From NCBI RefSeq assembly GCF_014132355.1, contig NZ_BLZO01000118.1, forward strand, positions 1-64,000: DNA of 64,000 bases, given 5' to 3'. Positions 1-9,668 of the stretch are shown here, piece by piece (positions within the stretch are counted from its first letter, which is position 1; every line of letters begins with the position of its first letter). This DNA is from Okeania sp. KiyG1 (GTDB lineage Bacteria > Cyanobacteriota > Cyanobacteriia > Cyanobacteriales > Microcoleaceae). The notes under the pieces were generated by a model. That model saw only the letters and a program-made list of their open reading frames with translations, ran no database searches and was not told the origin of the DNA. A program made the translations under genes and the position numbers.

Positions 1-253
1 TTTAACAATATGTGGTTTAGTGCGACTAAGAATTGGCTCATTTATATTAGTATAAATCATCAAAAACTGAGATAAAAATAATAAATCAAAGTCTAATAAA
101 TATTTGAATTAGTAACACTAAGTGTCTCTGATACCCATAAAACTGTACAAATTAACTATCTTCATAAGTAGCGATAACCTCCGGTTAAGCGTACGCTATC
201 GCTCCACTAAAGATAGTTAGTATAAGCGTTTGAGTATTTTTGGAGATGTCTAT
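1..253. repeat. 240-bp repeat fused to transposase remnant, copy 1
   Basis: This stretch starts with tttaacaatatgtggtttag and ends in ttttggagatgtctatt. It recurs in diverged form at 1862-2096 with the same two ends and a similar middle (aaagatagttag, tataaatcat). In both places transposase homology begins right after ggagatgtct, but at different points of the protein, so it is either the 5' end of an IS4-type element with internal deletions or a separate short element inserted in it. Confidence 0.6.
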
Positions 254-764
254 TGCCGACCGAGAAGCGGATTTTTATGACTTATTTGCTTGTTGTGAGC
301 ATCTGGGGTCAGATTTTTTGATTAGAGCTGTTCAAAATCGTCGTTTGGCAGGCTGTGAGCAGGGTTTATGGGAAACATTAAAGTCAGTTGAGCCTCAAGG
401 AACGATTATGGTGGAGGTCAAACGCAATCCGACTCGACCAGCCAGAAAAGCTGCTTTAACCATTCGTTATACCACTGTTACCCTTCAACCACCTCAGAAT
501 CGAGCCAAAAAAGAACAACTAGCTCCCTTGACATTACAAGCAATTTTTAGTCAAAGAAGTTGACCCACCAACAGAAATTGAACCGATTAACTGGTTACTG
601 CTGACCACATTAAAGATTACCAGTATTGAAGATGTCAACAAGTATGTTCAATGGTACAGTCATCGTTGGTTAATTGAACGTTATCATTATGTTTTAAAAA
701 GTGGTTGTGGCATGGAGAAATTACAATTAGACCTCTCCAAAATAGAAATTAAGGTAAAATTGTA
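240..764 (+). pseudogene. IS4 (Tn5-like) transposase remnant, middle part
   Basis: The first frame reads through IADREADFYDLF, the second-catalytic-aspartate region of Tn5/IS4-type DDE transposases, to about base 548. An extra base then shifts the frame and the homology continues as VKEVDPPTEIEPINWLLLTT and WYSHRWLIERYHYVLKSGCG, the YREK-like region that holds the catalytic glutamate. It ends at EKLQL before the C-terminal domain. The N-terminus is missing and is replaced by the repeat at 1-253. Truncation at both ends plus the frameshift make it non-functional. The family call rests on remembered motifs. Confidence 0.75.
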
Positions 765-799
765 GTGCCCAATTATATATATACTGTCCCCAAATGAAT

Positions 800-1856
800 A
801 ATGTATTAGAATATATTTATAATCATCCACTCATAAACAAAAAGGATTATTGGTATTACAGATAAACAACTAATAAAATTAATAGAAAATGCTCAAAAAG
901 TTGAAGACAAAAAAAGACAGGCGATAATGCTCCGCATCGCTAACGCGAACGCCAGTGAAGAAAAAAGATTTAAATAGGGAGGAGGAAGAAAAAAATCTTT
1001 AGGCAAGGCGAAAGAGATAATGTTGACATTATATTATTTGCATCATGTACCAACATTTCAACTGCTAGGAGCAACCTAAGCGAGTTAGTGAATCAACAGC
1101 AAATAATATTTTTCGCGCTTTGGAGCGATATTTTGAGGGAATTATTACCATCTAGTTTACTAGAGGAATTCTCGGGAAAAGAAAACGAATATTTATGGAT
1201 AAAAGAAGCTTTGACAGAAATAGAATTGATAGTTGATAGTACAGAACAGGATATATTCAGGCCAAAAAATGATGAAAAGCAGAAAAAATATTACTCAGTC
1301 AAGCCAAAAAGTCATACGTTAAAAAATCAAATAGTAATCACTAGCTTTGGGAAAAGAAATAGTTGATGTAATAGTAGGAGAAAGAGGTCCAGAGAGTGAT
1401 ATAAATTTATTCAAAAAACGTAAGCATTCAGCTATCAGCAGTCAGCTATCAGCAATTAGTAATGAATAATTACTTCTGAGGTTTTGTCCAGGAACTTTGG
1501 TAGTAACTTTTTATTATTTTTCAATTTCAAAGGTTGCTTTTACCTTCCCTAAAATTAATAGCTGATAGCTAATAGCTGACGGCTGTTTGCGCAGCATTCC
1601 GGAGGAAATGCTTACCAAAAAACAACAAAAAAAGTTTGATAAAGAACAAAGATTTCAAAGAGATAAAGGTGATCAAAGTGGGGAAATAATTGACAGGCCA
1701 AAGAAAAAAAAGAAACCATAAAATGTCATACAAAGTCAAGAAAGAGAATCAAAAAAAGCTCAAAAAGAAGATTTGTAGAACATGTAATAAGACTGATAAA
1801 AATCTGCGCGAGTGGCACGAGAAAGATTCAGATTAAAAGAGAGTAACCAGTGAAAA
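800..1856 (+). pseudogene. IS5-like (DDE_Tnp_4) transposase remnant, split by a MITE
   Basis: Pieces in several frames resemble the HARBI1/IS5-type transposases common in cyanobacteria: LHHVPTFQLLGA near 1040, WSDILRELLPSSLLEE near 1123, then LIVDSTEQDIFRPK, KYYSVKPKSHTLKNQ and EIVDVIVGERGPESDINLF, which carry the DDE core. A 196-bp element interrupts the gene at 1420-1615. Joining the flanks restores INLFKKQQKKFDKEQRF, as expected for the family. The 3' part includes ARERFRL, from the final helix region. Several stops and frame changes show it is dead. An element of this type could once have mobilised some of the MITEs in the window (inference). Confidence 0.7.
1420..1615. mobile_element. 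MITE family C (GTAAGCATT ends), 8-bp TSD
   Basis: The terminal inverted repeats are gtaagcatt and aatgcttac. The direct repeat caaaaaac lies on both sides (1412-1419 and 1616-1623). Removing the element plus one repeat restores the reading frame of the interrupted transposase, which proves insertion. The interior holds gctatcagc/gctgatagc repeats and the gtttgcgcagcattccg palindrome. A second copy is at 51131-51196. GTAA ends with 8-bp duplications are known for the IS66 family, a possible source (inference). Confidence 0.9.
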
Positions 1857-1861
1857 AGTAA

Positions 1862-2096
1862 TTTTAACAATATGTGGTTTAGTGAGATTAAGAATAGGAA
1901 CACTAATGTTAACATAAATCATAACTTTAGGTATAGTAAAAAGCCAGAAATAATTACATAAAAATGCTAAAGAATTAACAATAACTATCTGTAATACTAT
2001 AAATCTCATAAAAAATGACTATCTGGAGGAGCTGGCGATCGCTCTCTCAAAGATAGTTACAGTAAGTGCTTGATAATTTTTGGAGATGTCTATTAG
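1862..2096. repeat. 240-bp repeat fused to transposase remnant, copy 2
   Basis: A diverged copy of 1-253: it begins tttaacaatatgtggtttag and ends ttttggagatgtctatt. Here it is joined to the C-terminal part of an IS4-type transposase, while copy 1 is joined to the middle part. Confidence 0.6.
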
Positions 2097-2420
2097 AGAC
2101 AGCACAAACATTAGAGATGGCTTTGGCTACCTATAGTATTGTTGCTTGGCGTTTGTTGTGGTTAACGGGACTTTAGCTCGTTGTTCTCCAACGAGCAGTT
2201 GTGAACAAGTTTTAGAACCATTTCTTGTGGCAAGTTTTATATGCAACCATACACCACCAACTTTATCCTGATTCAGCACCACCAACTCTGGCTCTCTGTT
2301 GTGAATTGGATTGCTCAATTGGGCGGATTTTTAGGTCGAAAAGGTGATGGTTCTCCTGGTGTTAAAGTTCGGGCTGCGTGGCAGATCGCGATTGCATGAT
2401 CTTGTTAAAGGCTGGGTTGT
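2090..2420 (+). pseudogene. IS4 (Tn5-like) transposase remnant, C-terminal part
   Basis: Translation gives ETAQTLEMALATYSIVAWRL, the start of the Tn5-type C-terminal domain. After frame changes come EPFLWQVLYATIHHQL and WIAQLGGFLGRKGDGSPGVK, the conserved GGFxGRKxDGxPG signature near the end of these transposases. It would complement the piece at 240-764, but the two are 1.3 kb apart with a second left-end repeat between them, so this is another deleted copy or a rearranged one. Confidence 0.7.
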
Positions 2421-2436
2421 TTGTCAGTCTCTTATG

Positions 2437-2652
2437 ATTAATTAAACGTCAGTTCAACAGAATTTTCATCGCCGAACTTCAGATTCACCCAGCTTTGAGC
2501 TTTATAGCTGATATTACCTCCAAATCTAATGATCGACCAGCAGAACTTAATGACGATTTTCCCAGAGTCAGTTTGGCGTTGGCGGAGGATGGTGGCGGCA
2601 GCTATATCGCTACTCCATACATAAATGCTTTTTTTTGTCAAACCTTATGTTA
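2437..2652 (+). pseudogene. Unrecognised open fragment without start codon
   Basis: An open frame without ATG reads FIAELQIHPALSFIADITSK, then NDDFPRVSLALAEDGGGSYI and ends in FFCQTLC before TAA. The composition looks protein-like, and a TAA precedes it closely. It may be the 3' end of a gene cut off by the transposon rearrangements to its left, or chance. I do not recognise the family. Confidence 0.25.
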
Positions 2653-2820
2653 AGAAAGATGTGGGTAATGGATAGCTTACTAAGGGGGTTAGGGGGATCT
2701 GGGGGCTGGGGGCGGTCTAAAAGTGTATCTCACCAATTTGAGAAACGCTATAAAAATAAAAAGGCTGTAGTAAATCTTTAAGAATTATCGTTATAAAAAA
2801 ACTTTACAGAAAATATAATC

Positions 2821-3642
2821 ATGGTCTCATCATTACCACTAAATTTTCAAGTCAAAGGACAAGGTTTTCCCATTCTTTGCCTCCACGGACATCCAGGCTC
2901 GGGCCAATGTATGTCAGTGTTTACCAATTCCCTCTGCCAAAACTTTCAAACTATTGCTCCTGACTTAAGAGGTTATGGCAAAAGTTATACGAAAAAAGAC
3001 TTTGAAATTACTCAACATTTAGTAGATTTAGAAACACTGCTAGACCAACTTCAGATACCCAAATATTTTATCTTAGGATGGTCGTTAGGTGGAATTATTG
3101 CAATGGAGTTAGCTCTAAAAAACCCAGAGAAAGTTGCTGGTCTGATTTTAATAGGTACCGCAGCACGACCTAGAGGTAATCATCCACCCATTACTTGGCA
3201 GGATAATCTTTATACTGGTTTGGCGGGGATCATAAATTGGTTTATACCTGGATGGCAATGGAATATTGATACTTTTGGCAAGCGATCGCTATTTAGATAT
3301 CTCATTCAACAACACACTCCTGCCACCTATAAATATTTAGCAAAAGAAGCAGTCCCTGCCTATTTACAAACTTCTAAATTTGCCACTAGAGCATTAAATC
3401 AAGCTTTAAGAAGTGGCTATAACAGATTGAGCGAGCTGCCACAGATACAATGTCCTTGCTTAGTATTAGCTGGAGCTAGCGATCGCCATATTACTCCTGA
3501 GTCCAGTCAAGAAACAGCTCTACATCTCAATCATGCACATTGGCAATGCTATCCTAACACCGCTCATCTTTTTCCTTGGGAAATTCCTCAGCAAGTGTTA
3601 ACAGATATAAAAAAATGGATGCAGCCTCACCAAACATATTAG
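2821..3642 (+). CDS. Alpha/beta-hydrolase fold protein
   Basis: A 273-residue single-domain hydrolase of the common alpha/beta fold. The oxyanion region is LHGHPGSG (residues 21-28). The nucleophile elbow GWSLGG places Ser88. The acid is Asp221 in GASDRH and the base His249 in NTAHLF, so the triad is complete. There is no signal peptide or transmembrane segment, so it should be cytosolic. Closest in style to 3-oxoadipate enol-lactonase/haloperoxidase-like hydrolases, but the substrate cannot be read from sequence. It stands alone between transposon debris and a MITE, with HIP1 sites (gcgatcgc) inside, as in resident genes here. Confidence 0.88.
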   Translation: MVSSLPLNFQVKGQGFPILCLHGHPGSGQCMSVFTNSLCQNFQTIAPDLRGYGKSYTKKDFEITQHLVDLETLLDQLQIPKYFILGWSLGGIIAMELALKNPEKVAGLILIGTAARPRGNHPPITWQDNLYTGLAGIINWFIPGWQWNIDTFGKRSLFRYLIQQHTPATYKYLAKEAVPAYLQTSKFATRALNQALRSGYNRLSELPQIQCPCLVLAGASDRHITPESSQETALHLNHAHWQCYPNTAHLFPWEIPQQVLTDIKKWMQPHQTY

Positions 3643-3649
3643 AAATTCT

Positions 3650-3796
3650 GGCGTTGCTGATTCTGGGTATGATGCAAGCCCCCTAGCCCCCTAAAATTGG
3701 AGGGAATAAAACTCTAAAAGTCCCCCAAAATTCCAGGTTTAGGGGGCTTGACCAGAACCAAACAATCGCACATTCATACTTCAATTCAGCAACGCC
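3650..3796. mobile_element. MITE family A (GGCGTTGCTGA ends), 8-bp TSD
   Basis: The ends are ggcgttgctga and tcagcaacgcc, flanked by the direct repeat gaaattct (3642-3649 and 3797-3804). The interior has ctgggtatgatgcaagcccc, a short purine/pyrimidine palindrome, and accaaacaatcgcacattca. It sits just behind the hydrolase stop codon. Other copies: 36636-36841, 54667-54870, 63050-63578 and a diverged one at 22407-22519. Confidence 0.9.
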
Positions 3797-4104
3797 GAAA
3801 TTCTTGTAAAAGTCAATTAAAAGTCAAAACTCAGAAAAATTGATAATTTCCTATTTATAACTTATCGGCATTGCTGAAAACAGATATCAAGACTGAAATT
3901 AAAGTAAATCAAGAGTATTCATCAGCTTTACCGAAACATTGTGGTTTAAAGCTTCCCCTTTTAAGAGGATAATAAATAAAAATTGTCATTATTAGTCAAT
4001 CCTATCCGTTTTAAAGGAGAGGTAATTCTAAATTCGCGCATTCTAAATTCTAAATTCTTGAATACCTTTCTATCTACTATCAAACAAGTAGCTAGTATCT
4101 ATGA

Positions 4105-4560
4105 ATCTTATCGACTATTGACACTCCACGGACTAAAGTCGCGTGGATTCTTCAGAGGAGCTGTAAATCGGGCTAAAGCCACGATTTCCACATTGCTCGA
4201 AACGGCCACATTGCCAGTACCGTACCGTAGTACGTATACAGCAGCAGCTCACTAGGCGGTGTCAATTGCCACTACTCTCTCCGGTCTAGACCATTGAGGC
4301 TACTTTTTTTAGTTGTTGGTTGATTCACTCGCTCTGAGGTACAACGTGCTGACTAACGGCTGGAAACAGAGTGCTAACTGACACCGGGCAACCTTTTCGG
4401 TTAACCACCATTTAACTGAAGCGTCCATTAGCTATCGGGCTTTCACCATGATTCAGAGGTCTTCGTGTCTTTGGAGCTAATTATAACACATTTTTTTGAC
4501 TACGGGTTAAAACCCGTCGAGTCGTTTCCCTCCAGCCGTTAAAACTGGCTGGTTTCACAC
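4105..4560. mobile_element. Palindrome-rich remnant resembling an IS200/IS605-type end
   Basis: The region has several short hairpins: ccacg/cgtgg around ctaaagtcg near 4130, gggctaaagccacg near 4170, acgggttaaaacccgt near 4504 and ccagccgttaaaactggctgg (one base over a 20-base line, near 4532-4552). The phrase tgacactccacgg followed by gtggattcttc resembles subterminal hairpins of tnpB-type elements in cyanobacteria. No transposase frame remains. The 90-codon open frame across its left part has no family features and I regard it as spurious. Confidence 0.35.
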
Positions 4561-4632
4561 TTACCGAAAATTTAAGATGACTTCAATGTTATACTATTAT
4601 TCAGCAACACCATTTATCTTCAAATTTGATAT

Positions 4633-4926
4633 TTAAAAGGATAAGGTTTGGGGACTAAAAGCAGAACTTACTACTCTTGTATCGCTACTATTTTCCAATT
4701 CATCATAAATAGTTAACTCCATAGGTTTAGACTGCTCAATAGACACCTGAATACCCTGAGCAGCTTCATCTTTTAAATCTTCTATATAACCAGCCTCAGC
4801 AGATTTTGCTTCTTCAGGTGTCAAAAAAGGTCCAAAATAATAAGTGCAACGAGGGTTAGCAGTAAAAATTTTAACCCACCAATCTAGACTAGAGAAGTTT
4901 AGTAAGTTTACCAATCTTTCTTTCAT
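4633..4926 (-). CDS. DUF1816 domain protein
   Basis: A 97-residue protein with the DUF1816 core: DWWVKIFTANPRCTYYFGPF (residues 15-34), followed by TPEEAKSAEAGYIEDLKDE and EAAQGI. DUF1816 is a small, mostly cyanobacterial family often met near phycobilisome or stress genes; its function is unknown. It is soluble, without signal peptide. It stands alone, more than 450 bp from the next gene, so it probably has its own promoter. Confidence in the family is good and nothing can be said on function. Confidence 0.8.
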   Translation of the reverse strand: MKERLVNLLNFSSLDWWVKIFTANPRCTYYFGPFLTPEEAKSAEAGYIEDLKDEAAQGIQVSIEQSKPMELTIYDELENSSDTRVVSSAFSPQTLSF

Positions 4927-5389
4927 ACTATGTTAATTATCGTTGTATTAATCGTTGTATTAGTAGTTGCTTTTGAAGTTACTGATTCTCACATCTACCA
5001 ATGTTTGTGACTTTACGAGCAAAAGTTCTAAACAAACTATCAGGAAAAATTTGAATCAATAACTAAACTATACAAATTATAAAGAGTGTTTATTATAGTG
5101 AACTGGGAGTTTCAAAATCTATTTCGCTGGTAGTAGCAAAGTAGCTTATAGAAAGCCGTTTTACCCATGTTAAGCTATACTTCATTCTCTCTATTTTGTT
5201 ATACTACGCCAATTCTATTTTTTCAATTTTTTCAATGATATTTTAGTAGTTGTGCATTGTAATGGTAGTCTATTTTAATTATTTTGCTCAAGGACAATGG
5301 TAGATGGTAGTAGGGGCATCTTGCTCCCATGAAGCAGTGCTATTGATCCCCATCTACCATTACGCTAGCAGGACTATCAATATTTTTTA
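4927..5389. other. Intergenic region with a 12-bp inverted repeat
   Basis: No gene is visible. Bases 5296-5307 (aatggtagatgg) pair with 5350-5361 (ccatctaccatt) around a 42-base loop containing the smaller pair gcatcttgctcccatg. This may be a tiny mobile repeat, or a hairpin between the converging ends of rlmB transcription and this region. I see no T tract, so I do not call it a terminator. Confidence 0.4.
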
Positions 5390-6253
5390 CTACATACGCC
5401 AACTTTTTGACCAGCGTTGTCTATGGATCTCATAAAGGGCCATACCCGTTGCTACTGATACATTGAGACTAGGTGTATTCCCTGACATTGGTATAGATAC
5501 TAAAGTATCACATTTTTTTTGGATGAGAAGGCTTAAACCCTCTGCTTCACTGCCAATAACTAAAACAATAGGTCCTGTAAACTTTACGGTATGAATAATA
5601 TCCCCATTATCAGCTACAGTACCATATACCCAAAATCCCTCTTTCTTCAATTCATCCAAAGCACGACTCAGATTAATAACTCTGGCTACCGGAAAATTTT
5701 CCAAAGCTCCTGCGGCAACTTTTGTTACAGTCGAAGTTATTCCTACTGCTCGTCTTTGCGGAATAATTAAACCTTGTACTCCCATAGCTTCTGCCGTTCT
5801 AATAATGGCTCCTAAATTATGGGGATCGTTGAGACCATCAGCTACTAGCAATATAGGTTGCTCGGTTTTAGACTTAGCTTGAGAAATTAGTTCGTCAAGC
5901 TCTTTATACTCGTAAGGAGATATTTGAGCAGCAATACCCTGATGATTTTTTCTGTGGGTAATTTGATCTAGGCGTCTATCGTCTACTTCATCTATGATCG
6001 TACCTCTGGCTTTAGCTTCATTGAGCAATGTATGAAACCTGGGATCGTATCTTAGTGGCGGAATAACCCAGATGCGGTTTAAGGAACGCTCACTTTTGAG
6101 AGCTGCTTGTACGGTATGTCGTCCATAGATTAGATCGTCATCTTCCCTTGTAGTCTCTGAACGATCATTGTTTGACTGCTTACTTTTGAGTTTTATTGAT
6201 TTCTGTTTTTGGGGTTTGTCTTGAGAGTCAAATTTTGAAGGTTTTATCGGCAT
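5390..6253 (-). CDS. rlmB: 23S rRNA (guanosine-2'-O-)-methyltransferase RlmB (TrmH/SPOUT family)
   Basis: SPOUT-class RNA methyltransferase that puts a 2'-O-methyl on a guanosine of 23S rRNA. The start at 6253 (MPIKPSKF) gives 287 residues, with a basic leader of ~50 residues as in cyanobacterial relatives. The frame stays open to 6451, but the extra 66 residues cross a dispersed palindrome (gcgaggagacctcgcc) and look non-genic. The L30e-like substrate-binding domain begins at [10 protein letters not shown]. The catalytic SPOUT domain has [30 protein letters not shown] and [17 protein letters not shown], the trefoil-knot SAM-binding motifs. mrnC, another rRNA-processing gene, lies just upstream on the same strand. 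Confidence 0.93.
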   Translation of the reverse strand: MPIKPSKFDSQDKPQKQKSIKLKSKQSNNDRSETTREDDDLIYGRHTVQAALKSERSLNRIWVIPPLRYDPRFHTLLNEAKARGTIIDEVDDRRLDQITHRKNHQGIAAQISPYEYKELDELISQAKSKTEQPILLVADGLNDPHNLGAIIRTAEAMGVQGLIIPQRRAVGITSTVTKVAAGALENFPVARVINLSRALDELKKEGFWVYGTVADNGDIIHTVKFTGPIVLVIGSEAEGLSLLIQKKCDTLVSIPMSGNTPSLNVSVATGMALYEIHRQRWSKSWRM

Positions 6254-6650
6254 AGCTAATATCAAATTTAGTTTTATTTCTAATACAGAGGGGCCTATGC
6301 CAGAAGGCCCTTGGTAATATAAGTACTTGTGCAAAATTAATTTAACATTTGTAAGTAGGGAGTAGAGGAGTGGGAGAGTGGGGGAGTGGGAAAAAAACCT
6401 AAATAAATCCTCCCTCTTGGTCCATTGGATATAGCGAGGAGACCTCGCCACCCTACGGGAAGCTCCGAAGATTTACCGCTTTCTTTTAATTGGAGCTGAG
6501 GTAATAATAGCTGACATCATTAGGTAATTTGTCCCAAGTTCAATCAATACCATTACCGTTGCACCGACTGCCAAAATGTAAAAAAAAGTAGGGAAAGAGT
6601 ATATTTAGGTAAATTTAGGCTTCTGTTTTTACCCCTGTGAAATTAACCTT
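6254..6650. other. Intergenic rlmB-mrnC, with short palindrome
   Basis: No gene. Near 6433 lies gcgaggagacctcgcc, the same palindrome found inside longer repeats near 43525 and 63345 (ggcgaggtctcctcgcc). A gggag-rich stretch near 6358-6392 is of the gggagta type seen behind many genes here. Confidence 0.5.
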
Positions 6651-7061
6651 TTAATTCTTTCTATCCTTTATATCTAATTCTATATAGCCTAGTAATTGGT
6701 TTAATCGTTGAGGATCTGTTAAATATAAGTACCCAATTAAAGCTTCTAAACTGGTCGCCTGTTGATAAACTTCTGGATCTAATCTTTTCGGTTTCCCAAA
6801 AGCAGCGTTGCGCCCTCGTTTGAGAATATCTAACTCTAAACTGGTAAGATGAGGTTTTAAATTATGTAAATGATGGGCTTGACTTTCTGCTCTAACTTGG
6901 GCTACCACAAGTTGATGATAAGACCGCGATCGCTTTGCTGGTATCAAGTAGTAGCTCCGAATAAACAATTCATAGATAGCATCCCCCAGATATGCCCAAG
7001 CTGAGGGTGTAATTTCTTGAATTTCTGTTGGTGTTAGTGCGACAAGGTTTAAATGTTGCAA
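6651..7061 (-). CDS. mrnC: Mini-ribonuclease III
   Basis: A 136-residue RNase III catalytic domain without a double-stranded-RNA-binding domain, the layout of Mini-III, which trims the ends of 23S rRNA precursors in Bacillus; cyanobacteria carry it as well. The signature AWAYLGDAIYELFIR (residues 21-35) holds the metal-binding Asp. The second acidic helix is ATSLEALIGYLYL near the C-terminus. The histidine- and basic-rich middle (YHQLVVAQVRAESQAHHLHN) fits rRNA binding. It lies upstream of rlmB on the same strand, about 400 bp away, so co-transcription is possible but not shown. Confidence 0.92.
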   Translation of the reverse strand: MQHLNLVALTPTEIQEITPSAWAYLGDAIYELFIRSYYLIPAKRSRSYHQLVVAQVRAESQAHHLHNLKPHLTSLELDILKRGRNAAFGKPKRLDPEVYQQATSLEALIGYLYLTDPQRLNQLLGYIELDIKDRKN

Positions 7062-7484
7062 ACCGATCGTTCTCCTCGTTAGCCCAGCCTTTCTACTCGA
7101 TCAAATATTAGTCGTAACTCATAGCGGTTTTCAAATAAATAGACTACAGTGGCCAAAGTATTATTCTACTGCCTACTCCCTGGGACCTACAGACGTTGCA
7201 TGCAATGTCCCTACCTCCCTAACCCAAAAGAATTTTGTAGTCTACTGAAATGAATTGGGCTGTAACTTAAGTTTGGGTCTCAATTTACCAGTACAGGCCA
7301 AATTTTATTGTCACAATATTTCTAGTTTTTCCTATACTGACAATTATTATTTAAGTACCAATTTTTTCTCAAAATTTGGTATTTATCTCGAGCGGGCTTG
7401 ACCAACTCCCGCCTAGACCTTTGCCTTTTGACGGGAGATAGCATCTATAAGCTATACTCAACAGTCGGTCATTGCCTGGCTTTG
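7062..7484. other. Intergenic region
   Basis: I see no gene, RNA or clear repeat. Near 7397-7441 the pair gggcttgaccaactcccgcc / gacgggag could form a weak hairpin downstream of the STAS gene. Confidence 0.4.
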
Positions 7485-7862
7485 TCAAGATTTCTTGACA
7501 TTCTCTATAGCTTCATCTAGTGAAGACCGTAAGGACAAAAATTTCTCTAAACGAACCAATTTAACAGTTTGATTTACACGGGCATTGGAGATTATTTGTA
7601 ACGTACCTTCTTCATATTGTTTGGTATGCTTTACCAGTTGTACGAGTGCTCCTAACCCAGAGCTATCTACAAAATCTATTTTGGACAAATCCAAAATAAT
7701 ATTTTTTGGCCCTTGATCGATTTTTGTCTTCAGTGTTTTGTTAAAAGTACCTTCTGAGAAGGCATCTAGTAGCCCTGTTAAGCGGAATAGCTGGTAATTA
7801 TCCCTCTCTTCATGAGTACATCTCAGGCTAACAGTTAGGGCTAGTGGCTTAGGCTCAGGAAT
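7485..7862 (-). CDS. STAS-domain anti-sigma factor antagonist-like protein, start unclear
   Basis: Partner-switching STAS protein. The end has IILDLSKIDFVDSSGLGALV, where the Ser of DSSG is the usual phosphorylation site, then NQTVKLVRLEKFL. The first ATG/GTG/TTG (7694) would remove half the domain. Reading on gives TVSLRCTHEERDNYQLFRLT and LLDAFSEGTFNKTL, a normal STAS N-terminus, up to ATT at 7862 in gttATTcctgag. AGGAGG ends about six bases before this ATT, an ideal ribosome site; a TAG lies just upstream in frame. Either AUU is the start, or one base is missing from the following GGG and ATG at 7888 is the start. Length ~126 residues is normal. Confidence 0.75.
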   Translation of the reverse strand: MPEPKPLALTVSLRCTHEERDNYQLFRLTGLLDAFSEGTFNKTLKTKIDQGPKNIILDLSKIDFVDSSGLGALVQLVKHTKQYEEGTLQIISNARVNQTVKLVRLEKFLSLRSSLDEAIENVKKS

Positions 7863-7954
7863 AACACCCTCCTAGCTTGATTTTGCATAAGTCGAATATA
7901 CATTATACTTTTTGATGTGAAATTTGTCTACCCCTACAAATAACTTAATTTTTT

Positions 7955-8175
7955 GAAGTAGCACTCAGCACTCAGCTAGCCTCCTATGGTCGGAACTGCG
8001 TTAACAGCAGTCAGCTTATTCTTGGTGTGTAATGGGGATTTTATCCCCCATAAAAGGCGCACCACTAATTTTTTCACCCTAAGCGTGGGGGACTTAAACC
8101 CTCGAATTTTTAGCTGACAGCTAAATACTGTTTGCGGAGCATTCCGGAACGGAAAAGCTGATAGCTAGTTAATAC
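7955..8175. repeat. Composite repeat family B (cagcactcagc...gctgatagctagtta)
   Basis: It begins cagcactcagcactcagc and ends agctgatagctagttaa. Inside are gcgtgggggacttaaaccct and tgtttgcggagcattccg. Related blocks are at 32869-33137 and 47521-47677. No clear target duplication could be read, so I list it as a repeat only. It fills the gap between the STAS gene and carA. Confidence 0.6.
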
Positions 8176-8234
8176 AAATTATGCAAAAATTACATAATTT
8201 AATTCAGGAATACATAAAATTTGTAGGCAAAATC

Positions 8235-9395
8235 CTACTTTGATTTCGAGGCTTTAGCTTTCCGCTCATCTTGCATTACCTGGACAAAACGTTCAAATAA
8301 ATAATCAGCATCGTGAGGACCAGGGCTGGCTTCAGGGTGGTATTGTACTGAGAACAAAGGTAAAGACTTATGTCGTAAACCGGCAACAGTTTGGTCATTC
8401 AAGTTAAGATGTGTAATTTCTACCTCAGTAGCTAAAGAATCTGGATTAATCGCAAATCCATGATTTTGACTTGTAATCTCCACTTTTTGCTGCAAACCTG
8501 CTGGCTGATTGAGACCACGGTGGCCAAATTTTAATTTAAAAGTGTCGGCTCCCAAAGCAAGACCGAGGACTTGGTGTCCCATACAAATGCCAAAAACAGG
8601 TTTAGATGATTTAAGTAACTCTTTAGTAGTCTCAATACCTTCGGTAACAGCAGCAGGGTCTCCTGGGCCATTAGAAAGGAAAATACCATCAGGGTTATAC
8701 TTCAGAATTTCTTCTGGTGGCGTATTAGCAGGAACAACTACAACTCGACAACCATAGCTAGCTAAACGTCGTAGGATATTTTTTTTCACTCCAAAGTCAA
8801 TGGCCACGACTGTATACTTTTCTCCACTGTAACCAGAAACAGATGGGTTAAACTCCCAAGCTGCATTAGTAGGTTCAGACCATTGGTAAACTTCTTTAGT
8901 TGTTACTCCTTGAACTAAATTCAATCCTGCCATGCTAGGAGCAGACTGAACTTTTTCTAGCAATTCAGTTGGGTCTAGAATTTCTGTAGAAATTGCCCCA
9001 TTCATTGCCCCTAAAGTCCGAATTTTTTTGGTCAAAGCACGGGTATCTATACCATAAATCCCTGGAATTTTATGTTCTTGAAGATACTCTGACAAAGACA
9101 GAGTAGAGCGCCAGTTACTAGGACGTGGACAAATATTACGAGCGATCGCACCTTTGATTTGTGGTTCATTGGACTCTTCGTCTTCAGGGTTTACGCCTGT
9201 ATTTCCCAACTCTGGGTAAGTGAAAGTAACAATTTGCCCGCAATAACTTGGGTCTGTCAGAACTTCCTGATAACCAGTCATTCCTGTATTAAATACTACT
9301 TCTCCAATAGTGGTTCCAGGGGCACCGAAAGAAAAGCCTTGATAAGTAGTTCCATCTGCTAGTACCAGTAGTGCAGGTTGAGCTGAGATTGACAT
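8235..9395 (-). CDS. carA: Carbamoyl-phosphate synthase small (glutaminase) subunit
   Basis: Takes ammonia from glutamine and channels it to CarB for carbamoyl phosphate, the precursor of arginine and pyrimidines. At 386 residues it has full family length. The N-terminal domain shows [18 protein letters not shown] and [14 protein letters not shown]. The class I amidotransferase domain has [11 protein letters not shown], the nucleophile Cys in [22 protein letters not shown], and the His/Glu pair in [12 protein letters not shown]. The ATG at 9395 follows AGAGG by a few bases, supporting this start. carB is not in the window, as usual in cyanobacteria where the two genes are often apart. Confidence 0.97.
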   Translation of the reverse strand: MSISAQPALLVLADGTTYQGFSFGAPGTTIGEVVFNTGMTGYQEVLTDPSYCGQIVTFTYPELGNTGVNPEDEESNEPQIKGAIARNICPRPSNWRSTLSLSEYLQEHKIPGIYGIDTRALTKKIRTLGAMNGAISTEILDPTELLEKVQSAPSMAGLNLVQGVTTKEVYQWSEPTNAAWEFNPSVSGYSGEKYTVVAIDFGVKKNILRRLASYGCRVVVVPANTPPEEILKYNPDGIFLSNGPGDPAAVTEGIETTKELLKSSKPVFGICMGHQVLGLALGADTFKLKFGHRGLNQPAGLQQKVEITSQNHGFAINPDSLATEVEITHLNLNDQTVAGLRHKSLPLFSVQYHPEASPGPHDADYLFERFVQVMQDERKAKASKSK

Positions 9396-9419
9396 TTTAA
9401 TTCCTCTAAATTAATTAGT

Positions 9420-9533
9420 CAGGACTTACGCAAATCTACCTTGAAAACGCCATGTGTAGGGGCGAATGGCATTGGCTAGCGCCAAGCTCCGAATTGCGCC
9501 CTCATTGGATTTAGTGTCCGTGCGTAAGTCCTG
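9420..9533. mobile_element. MITE family E (CAGGACTTACGCA ends)
   Basis: Ends caggacttacgca and tgcgtaagtcctg with direct repeats ttagt on both sides (9415-9419 and 9534-9538). The interior carries gtaggggcgaatggcattgg. A second copy is at 25227-25339, and the right half of a third ends the 17-bp array near 23632. It sits in the divergent carA/protease promoter region. Confidence 0.85.
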
Positions 9534-9668
9534 TTAGTATTAAATTAACAAAAAATCTAGTAGTAATAAGTACAGATTACAGTGACTATTCAAATAAGAT
9601 AAAATTAACTTAAGCTATTAAATATTACAGTAAATAAATAGTTAAAATTCTTAAAAAATTTAGTAATT

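Noticed and set aside
3983-4255. 90-codon open frame
   Set aside because: It runs over a dispersed repeat and the palindrome-rich IS-like remnant; no family features and no start context.
6254-6451. 66-codon N-terminal extension of RlmB
   Set aside because: It crosses a dispersed palindrome and gggag-rich DNA and is unlike RlmB leaders; ATG at 6253 gives normal length.
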